Positions 58,953 to 64,000 of a DNA stretch of 64,000 bases are shown piece by piece; the stretch's first letter is position 1, and each line of letters begins with the position of its first letter. Where the stretch lies: NCBI RefSeq assembly GCF_005796205.1, contig NZ_VAHN01000002.1:124001-188000 (forward strand), in the 5' to 3' direction. The notes beneath the pieces are model-generated. The model ran no database searches. It was not told the DNA's origin and saw nothing but the letters and a program-made list of their open reading frames with translations. Made by a program: the position numbers and the translations under genes. Source of the DNA: Pseudarthrobacter sp. NamE2 (GTDB lineage: Bacteria; Actinomycetota; Actinomycetes; Actinomycetales; Micrococcaceae).

Positions 58953-59469
58953 CCCTGGTCCTTGCGGCAGGCGGTCATTTCCGCCGTGCTTCCGCTGGTC
59001 ACCACGTACTTGCCGCGCTGACCACCACCGCCCTGGCCGCCGCCTATGCCGGTGACGCCGGAGCAGGCCAGCTCGCCGTCGTCTACGTCATCGTCACCGC
59101 TTGCCTGGGCCTTTTCTGGGGCGCCTTCAAGGTGGGCTCCATCGTTGGCGACCAGATGTACGAGCGGTTCATCGCTATGGAGTTCTGGCGTTACGACGAC
59201 AAAGAGACCGTGGACCTCTACGACCGCGCCAAGCGGTTCTCCGACTCCTGCTCGACGGCGGCGTGGACCTCGCCGCCGTCGACGTCACTTCCTGGCACCG
59301 CCATTTGGCCGTCCTCAGCCAGGAGTTCCTCAAGTACGAGTTCGCCACCGCGGCGGAGAACATCTACTTCGGCGACGTCGGCAGTGCCCGCGACGACAGG
59401 CGCACCAGGCGGGCAGCGGAGGACCGCCCCACTCTAGCCAAGGACCGGACTCCTGCTGGGATAACCTAG
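58910..59469 (+). pseudogene. Frameshifted membrane-protein gene remnant
   Basis: One frame reads LALVLAAGGHFRRASAGHH, then LAALTTTALAAAYAG, a helix with VVYVIVTACLGLFWGAFKVG, and QMYERFIAMEFWRYDDKE up to RAKRFSD (about 59240). The coding pattern then continues in another frame as LLLDGGVDLAAVDVTSWHRHLAVLSQEF and KYEFATAAENIYFGDVG to a stop at 59469. A single missing C near 59240 would join them. The start is also poor (GTG 58910 inside the lipoprotein gene). Either the gene has decayed or the assembly has an error. Family unknown. Confidence 0.65.
59462..59467 (+). promoter_or_regulatory. -10-like element before guaB3
   Basis: TAACCT ends six bases before the GTG at 59474 and overlaps the stop of the upstream pseudogene. 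It would give a leaderless message. Confidence 0.3.
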
Positions 59470-59473
59470 TGCA

Positions 59474-60610
59474 GTGACTTATGAGATCGAGATCGGCCGT
59501 GGCAAGCGTGGGCGTCGTGCCTACTCCCTGGATGACATTGCAATTGTCCCTAACCGTCGTACCCGCGACCCCAAGGACGTCTCCGTCTCGTGGCAGATCG
59601 ACGCCTACCAGTTCAGCATGCCGGTCATCGCCGCACCCATGGACTCGGCGATGTCCCCGGCAACAGCCATTGCGCTGGGCAAGCTCGGCGGCCTCGGCGT
59701 CCTGGACCTCGAGGGCCTGTGGACCCGGTACGAGGACCCGCAGTCCATCCTGGACGAGATCGGCGCCCTGAAGGACGAGACCAACAGCCCCGCGGTGACC
59801 CGCCGGATGCAGGAGCTCTACCAGGCGCCCATCCAGCCGGAACTGATCACCTCCCGCCTCGCCGAGATGCGTGACGCCGGGGTCACCGTAGCCGGTTCCC
59901 TCACCCCGCAGCGCACGCAGGAGCACTACAAGACCGTGGTGGCGGCCGGCGTCGACATTTTCGTCATTCGCGGCACCACCGTCTCCGCAGAGCACGTGTC
60001 CAAGGACCACGAGCCGCTGAACCTCAAGCAGTTCATCTACGAACTCGACGTCCCCGTCATTGTCGGCGGCGCGGCCGGTTACACCCCCGCCCTCCACCTC
60101 ATGCGCACCGGCGCGGCCGGCGTGCTGGTGGGATTCGGCGGCGGTGCCACCACCACCACACGCCGTGCCCTGGGCATCCACTCGCCCATGGCGTCCGCCA
60201 TCTCGGACGTCGCCGCCGCACGCCGCGACTACATGGATGAGTCCGGCGGCCGCTATGTCCACGTGATCGCCGACGGCGGCATGGGCGCCTCGGGCGACAT
60301 CGTCAAGGCCATTGCCATGGGCGCCGACGCCGTGATGCTCGGCAGCGCCCTGGCGCGCGCCGAAGAAGCGCCCGGCAAGGGCTGGCACTGGGGGCAGGAA
60401 GCCCACCACCTGGAGCTTCCCCGGGGCGACCGCGTAAACGTGGGGACCGTCGGCCCGCTCGAGGAAGTCCTCTTCGGACCGGGCCACCACACCAACGGCA
60501 CGTCCAACCTCATCGGCGCGCTCCGCCGCTCCATGGCGACCACCGGCTATTCGGACCTGAAGGAATTCCAGCGCGTCGACGTCGTGGTCTCCCCTTACGC
60601 CGGGAACTAA
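59474..60610 (+). CDS. guaB3: GuaB3-family IMP dehydrogenase-related protein
   Basis: The 378-aa TIM-barrel protein starts TYEIEIGRGKRGRRAYSLDDIAIVP, typical of the actinobacterial GuaB3 group. It lacks CBS domains. Where GuaB has GSICTT it has VGFGGGATTTTR, and reading the whole sequence finds no cysteine anywhere, so it cannot use the Cys-thioimidate chemistry of IMPDH or GMP reductase in the usual way. IADGGMGASGDIVKAI keeps the phosphate-binding loop. Its role is unsettled. The GTG at 59474 follows a -10-like hexamer. Confidence 0.92.
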   Translation: MTYEIEIGRGKRGRRAYSLDDIAIVPNRRTRDPKDVSVSWQIDAYQFSMPVIAAPMDSAMSPATAIALGKLGGLGVLDLEGLWTRYEDPQSILDEIGALKDETNSPAVTRRMQELYQAPIQPELITSRLAEMRDAGVTVAGSLTPQRTQEHYKTVVAAGVDIFVIRGTTVSAEHVSKDHEPLNLKQFIYELDVPVIVGGAAGYTPALHLMRTGAAGVLVGFGGGATTTTRRALGIHSPMASAISDVAAARRDYMDESGGRYVHVIADGGMGASGDIVKAIAMGADAVMLGSALARAEEAPGKGWHWGQEAHHLELPRGDRVNVGTVGPLEEVLFGPGHHTNGTSNLIGALRRSMATTGYSDLKEFQRVDVVVSPYAGN

Positions 60611-60621
60611 GGCCGCGCGCT

Positions 60622-60653
60622 GCTGGCCGGGGCCCGCTTCCGCCCCGGCCAGC
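60622..60653 (+). terminator. Stem-loop after guaB3
   Basis: A perfect 12-bp stem (60622-60633 with 60642-60653, 8-nt loop) lies twelve bases after the stop. It is not followed by a U-tract. Confidence 0.6.
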
Positions 60654-60721
60654 CTGCCCAAGCGCTCCGTCACCCAGTAGTGTGGGGTTACTACCGGCAC
60701 TAGAGGCAGCGGAGGCGTTCA

Positions 60722-62461
60722 ATGAAGACCAATCCTGCAAACACCGGGGCTCTGGGCCCGGCAGCCAGGGAAGCATCCATCCAGCGGCTGCGGGCCACCT
60801 CCGAGCCCGGCCAGGAACTGGACATCCTGATTGTCGGCGGTGGAATTGTTGGTACCGGCGCCGCCCTGGATGCCGTCACGCGCGGACTAAGCGTTGGCAT
60901 CGTGGAGGCCAGCGACTGGGCAGCCGGCACCTCGTCCCGGTCCTCCAAGCTCATTCACGGCGGCCTGCGCTACCTTGAGATGCTCGACTTCGCCCTGGTC
61001 AAGGAAGCCCTGCAGGAACGCGGGCTGCTGCTGTCCGAACTGGCACCCCACCTCGCCCGCCCGGTGCCCTTCCTCTACCCGCTCACCAAACCCTTCATCG
61101 AGCGGCCCTATGTCGGTGCCGGCATCGCGCTCTACGACGCCATGTCCATCTCCAGCGGCCACAGCCGGGGAGTGCCCTTCCACAAGCACCTGACGAAGCG
61201 TGGGACCCTCCGGGCCGCGCCAAGCCTGAAGAACGATGCCTTTGTGGGCTCCATCCGCTACTACGACGGCCAGGTCGATGACGCCAAGTACGTTGCCAAC
61301 CTCATCCGCACTGCGGCCTACTACGGGGCGCACGCCGTCAACCAGATGGCGGTGGTGGATTTCCTCCGCGAGGGTGAACGCGTGGTGGGGGCGAAGGTGA
61401 TCGACCGCGAGGACGGCACCGGGTTCAAGATCCGCGCCAAGCAGGTGATCAATGCCACCGGGGTGTGGACGGACGAAACCCAGGCCATGGTCACCGAGCG
61501 GGGCCAGCTGAAGGTTCGGGCCTCCAAGGGCATCCACCTGGTGGTTCCAAGGGACCGCTTCCAGTCCACCGTGGGGCTCATCCTCCGCACCGAGAAGTCC
61601 GTGCTGTTCGTCATCCCCTGGGGCAGGCACTGGATCATCGGCACCACGGACACCGACTGGCACCTGGACAAAGCGCATCCCGCGGCCTCCAGCAAGGACA
61701 TCGATTACATCCTCGAACACGTCAACCGGGTCCTCAAGCGGCCCCTCACCCGGGAGGACGTTGAAGGAGTCTATGCCGGGCTGCGTCCCCTGCTGGCCGG
61801 CGAAAACGACTCCACGGCCAAACTGTCCCGAGAGCATGTGGTGGCGCACCCCGTCCCGGGACTCGTCGTCGTCGCAGGCGGCAAATGGACCACCTACCGG
61901 GTGATGGCCAAGGACGCCGTGGACGAGGCCACCCGCACCATGGACGAGCGCGTCCCGCCCAGCTGCACTGAAACCATTCCGCTGCTCGGTGCCAGCGGGT
62001 TCCGGGCAGCCTGGAACCGGCGGAACCGCACCGCCGAGGAAGCCGGGGTGCACGTGGCCCGGATCGAACACCTGCTCAACAGGTACGGATCCCTGACGCC
62101 CGAGGTGCTCGCGATCATCGAGGAGAATCCGGCACTCGCCGAGCCGATCCCGGGTGCCGACGACTACCTCCAGGCCGAGGCCGTCTATGCCGCCACGCAT
62201 GAAGGTGCCCGGCACGTCCATGACGTCCTGACCCGGCGGACCAGGATTTCCATCGAAGCCTGGGACCGCGGTGTGTCCGCCGTGCCCGTTGTCGCTAAAC
62301 TGATGGGTGACGTCCTTGGCTGGAGTGACGCGCAGCGTGAAAACGAGGTGCGGCACTACATTGCCCGCGTGGAGGCGGAACGCCTCAGCCAGCAGCAGCC
62401 GGACGACGAATCCGCAGACGCCGCCCGCCTGGGCGTGGAAGACATCGTGCCCTTGCGCTGA
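60722..62461 (+). CDS. glpD: Aerobic glycerol-3-phosphate dehydrogenase
   Basis: The 579-aa flavoprotein oxidises glycerol-3-phosphate to dihydroxyacetone phosphate at the membrane, passing electrons to quinone. The FAD-binding DILIVGGGIVGTGAALDA is at about 38-55, then SSRSSKLIHGGLRYLE, and the substrate loop PWGRHWIIGTTDTDW. A C-terminal DAO_C domain begins near 430. The ATG at 60722 follows GGAGG. The next gene is a PTS IIA component, 39 bp away. Length is normal for actinobacterial GlpD. Confidence 0.96.
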   Translation: MKTNPANTGALGPAAREASIQRLRATSEPGQELDILIVGGGIVGTGAALDAVTRGLSVGIVEASDWAAGTSSRSSKLIHGGLRYLEMLDFALVKEALQERGLLLSELAPHLARPVPFLYPLTKPFIERPYVGAGIALYDAMSISSGHSRGVPFHKHLTKRGTLRAAPSLKNDAFVGSIRYYDGQVDDAKYVANLIRTAAYYGAHAVNQMAVVDFLREGERVVGAKVIDREDGTGFKIRAKQVINATGVWTDETQAMVTERGQLKVRASKGIHLVVPRDRFQSTVGLILRTEKSVLFVIPWGRHWIIGTTDTDWHLDKAHPAASSKDIDYILEHVNRVLKRPLTREDVEGVYAGLRPLLAGENDSTAKLSREHVVAHPVPGLVVVAGGKWTTYRVMAKDAVDEATRTMDERVPPSCTETIPLLGASGFRAAWNRRNRTAEEAGVHVARIEHLLNRYGSLTPEVLAIIEENPALAEPIPGADDYLQAEAVYAATHEGARHVHDVLTRRTRISIEAWDRGVSAVPVVAKLMGDVLGWSDAQRENEVRHYIARVEAERLSQQQPDDESADAARLGVEDIVPLR

Positions 62462-62500
62462 GGGAAAGATGGCCCGTAGCGCTGACTGAAGGGATACGAC

Positions 62501-62989
62501 TTGGCGGAACCGCTCGACCCCTATGATGCCGATCTCACCACCCCCGAGATGGTGATCCTGGAACTGGAAGCAACGGACAAGGCCGATGCCGCCACCCAGC
62601 TGGCGGAACGCCTGTATGCCGCCGGGCGCGTTTCAGACCTTGAGGGATTCCTGAAGCACGTCAACGCCCGGGAACACCAGCTGGCCACCGGGCTTCCCGG
62701 TGGAATCGGGTTGCCGCACGCGCGCAGCGAGTTCGTGTCCCGCACCTCCATTGCCGTGGGCATCGCCAAGTACGGCCACGCCCTGGACTTCGGCGCTGCC
62801 GACGGGCCAGCGACGGTGGTCCTGCTGATAGCCACCCCGGCCAGTTCGTTCTCCGACCATCTTGAAGTCCTGGCCACCCTGGCCCGCTCGCTGTCCAAGG
62901 AGTCGTTCCGCGAATCGCTGCGCCGCGCCTACGACGCCGAGGTGATCTCCGAACTGATCAACTCCAGCCTGGTGTTCTTCGATCACTGA
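62501..62989 (+). CDS. PTS fructose/mannitol-type EIIA component
   Basis: The 162-aa protein has the EIIA-Fru fold with the phosphorylated His in GIGLPHARSEFV and the LLIATPASSFSDHLEVLATLARSL segment. It relays phosphate from HPr to a sugar permease or acts as a regulator. No EIIB or EIIC lies in the window, and it sits directly after glpD, so a regulatory link between the phosphotransferase system and glycerol use is possible (inference). A TTG start is supported by GAAGGGA at 62489-62495. Confidence 0.9.
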   Translation: MAEPLDPYDADLTTPEMVILELEATDKADAATQLAERLYAAGRVSDLEGFLKHVNAREHQLATGLPGGIGLPHARSEFVSRTSIAVGIAKYGHALDFGAADGPATVVLLIATPASSFSDHLEVLATLARSLSKESFRESLRRAYDAEVISELINSSLVFFDH

Positions 62990-63056
62990 GCCGGTTCGTG
63001 GCGATGCCGGACACGTGCCGGGCGCCGGCGTTTAGTTGTTCTACAAAGGTACGAAG

Positions 63057-63062
63057 TACGGT
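63057..63062 (+). promoter_or_regulatory. -10 element of a predicted leaderless SURF1 promoter
   Basis: TACGGT ends six bases before the GTG at 63069. The upstream TACAAAGGTACGAAGTACG region shows a short direct repeat (GTACGAAGTAC). Confidence 0.35.
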
Positions 63063-63068
63063 TAAGAC

Positions 63069-63929
63069 GTGTGGAAAACAGCCTTAAAGCCCCGATGGAT
63101 CGCAGGCTTCATCTTTGCGATTGCCGTCTCCGGGGTCTTCGTGCTGCTCAGCCAGTGGCAGTTCGGGCGGTCCACGCAGCCTGAGCAGCCGGTCAACCCC
63201 GCCACCGAGCAGGTCCAGCCGCTCACAGAGACCCTCCAGCCGGGCGAGTTCTTCCACGGTACCGACGCCGACCAGATGGTCCGTGCCACCGGAACCTACG
63301 ACGCGGGCAAGCAGGTCCTCGTCCCGGGCCGGCTCCACAACGGGAAAACAGGCTACTGGGTGGTCACGGCGTTCGCCGTCGAGGGCGCCCCCACCCTCGC
63401 CGGGGCAGCCGCCTCACCACAGACATGGATCCCCGTTGCCCGCGGCTGGGTGGCGGAACCCGGAGACGCGGCAGCACCGCTGTCGGGCCCAATCGAACTG
63501 ACCGGCCGGCTGCTGCCGTCCGAGGCGCCGCTTCCCAACACTGCTGCGAAGCCCGGCGAAGCCACAGCAGTCTCCGTGGCTGAACTCATCAACTACTGGG
63601 AAGTCAGCAGCTACCCGGGCTTTGTCGCGGCCACCACCGAACTGGCCGGGGGAGTGGACGTCAGCCCCGCAGCGGTTCCCGGTGAACTGCTTCCGCTCAG
63701 GATCGGCCCGCAGCCGCCCGCGCAACAGATCAACTGGCTTAACCTCTTCTACTCCCTGGAGTGGGTGGTCTTCGCAGGCTTTGCCCTCTTCATATGGTGG
63801 CGGCTGGTCAAGGACGACTACCATCGCGACCTCGAGGACAGCCTCGACGAAGACGACGCTCCGGCTCCCGCCGGACTGGAACCGAAGCCCCAGCACCCTG
63901 AACAGACCCAGCAAAAGGTACAGCCATGA
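63069..63929 (+). CDS. SURF1-family cytochrome oxidase assembly protein
   Basis: The 286-aa protein has a first membrane helix (about 11-30), an outside domain (about 35-225) with LSQWQFGRSTQ, VPGRLHNGKTGYWVVTAF and PVARGWV, and a C-terminal helix (LNLFYSLEWVVFAGFALFIWW). SURF1 proteins help insert heme a in cytochrome aa3 oxidase. A low-complexity acidic tail follows. The GTG start at 63069 has no Shine-Dalgarno but has an adjacent -10. The stop overlaps the next gene (ATGA), the typical actinobacterial SURF1–DUF3817 pair. Confidence 0.93.
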   Translation: MWKTALKPRWIAGFIFAIAVSGVFVLLSQWQFGRSTQPEQPVNPATEQVQPLTETLQPGEFFHGTDADQMVRATGTYDAGKQVLVPGRLHNGKTGYWVVTAFAVEGAPTLAGAAASPQTWIPVARGWVAEPGDAAAPLSGPIELTGRLLPSEAPLPNTAAKPGEATAVSVAELINYWEVSSYPGFVAATTELAGGVDVSPAAVPGELLPLRIGPQPPAQQINWLNLFYSLEWVVFAGFALFIWWRLVKDDYHRDLEDSLDEDDAPAPAGLEPKPQHPEQTQQKVQP

Positions 63930-64000
63930 TTGATCCGAAACCTGCCACCCCCGCCGCAGCCGGCAAGACCTCCGGCAAGAAGCGGCGCTTCGGAGGCACC
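63926..64000 (+). CDS. DUF3817 membrane protein, N-terminal fragment
   Basis: Only 25 codons are visible (MIDPKPATPAAAGKTSGKK, then RRFGGT). The ATG overlaps the SURF1 stop by four bases. In actinobacteria SURF1 is followed by a small DUF3817 membrane protein whose basic N-terminus ends in RRFGGT-like sequence, which fits. The membrane part lies beyond the window, so the call rests on context. Confidence 0.65.
   Translation, partial: MIDPKPATPAAAGKTSGKKRRFGGT

Noticed and set aside
63926..64000. tRNA or other RNA gene near the window end
   Set aside because: The stretch reads as the N-terminus of a protein gene coupled to SURF1; no cloverleaf or T-loop was found.

Overview
The window is high-GC actinobacterial DNA, most probably from Arthrobacter, Pseudarthrobacter or a close relative in the Micrococcaceae. 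The evidence is the mycothiol genes (mshA plus a short inositol-1-phosphate synthase), a groES–groEL pair under a CIRCE operator, a treX–treY–treZ trehalose operon, a SURF1–DUF3817 pair, frequent GTG/TTG starts, and many genes whose -10 element lies only 6-7 nt before the start codon. That last pattern predicts leaderless mRNAs. There are about 57 protein genes, and I saw no rRNA or tRNA.

Layout. 1-7418: a minus-strand Tad/Flp pilus locus, from prepilin peptidase and Flp pilin through TadE/TadG-like proteins, CpaB, CpaE and CpaF to TadB and a truncated TadC. 7477-8746: rplM–rpsI. 8756-13744: a lower-GC minus-strand module with two GT39 (ArnT-like) glycosyltransferases and a GT2–GtrA fusion. 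It separates rpsI from glmM, genes that are usually neighbours in actinobacteria. 13929-21810: cell-wall and cofactor genes glmM, mscL, a VanY-type peptidase, coaA, glmS, acpS and a fused NAD(P)HX repair enzyme. 21872-28220: glgX(treX)–treY–treZ. 28322-35053: an aldo/keto reductase, ino1, a solitary endonuclease gene between two repeat arrays, fhs and mshA. 35152-37764: divergent GH4 glycosidase and PfkB kinase. 37885-41990: alr–tsaE–tsaB–rimI–tsaD, for D-alanine and the tRNA t6A modification. 42068-48509: a YbdK-like ligase, a GH3 lipoprotein, an AroE-like dehydrogenase, a methyltransferase, a small membrane protein and an EamA transporter. 48549-50703: groES–groEL. 50875-55278: a RibD/DHFR-like reductase, an ATP-dependent DNA ligase and an OatA-like acyltransferase. 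55480-60610: guaB, a WXG100-like/alpha-beta hydrolase/lipoprotein cluster, a frameshifted pseudogene and guaB3. 60722-64000: glpD, a PTS IIA protein, SURF1 and the start of a DUF3817 gene.

The strongest candidate for an undescribed system is 30595-31988. A gene for a protein with an AbiEi-like winged helix and a DUF559 (Vsr-like) nuclease domain lies between the convergent housekeeping genes ino1 and fhs. On both sides are short arrays built on a CTCTCTCACT core, with the two sides inverted relative to each other. Within each cluster the core recurs at exactly 32 bp, about three helical turns. Array units abut the stop codons of ino1 and fhs, and one unit contains the nuclease's own stop codon. 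This looks like a small mobile or self-regulating nuclease–repeat unit.

Other points of interest are the widespread leaderless-start pattern, a G6 tract where one base separates a WXG100-like frame from an alpha/beta-hydrolase frame, the GT39/GT2-GtrA island, a guaB3 product with no cysteine, and a third CIRCE half-site inside the groES promoter.
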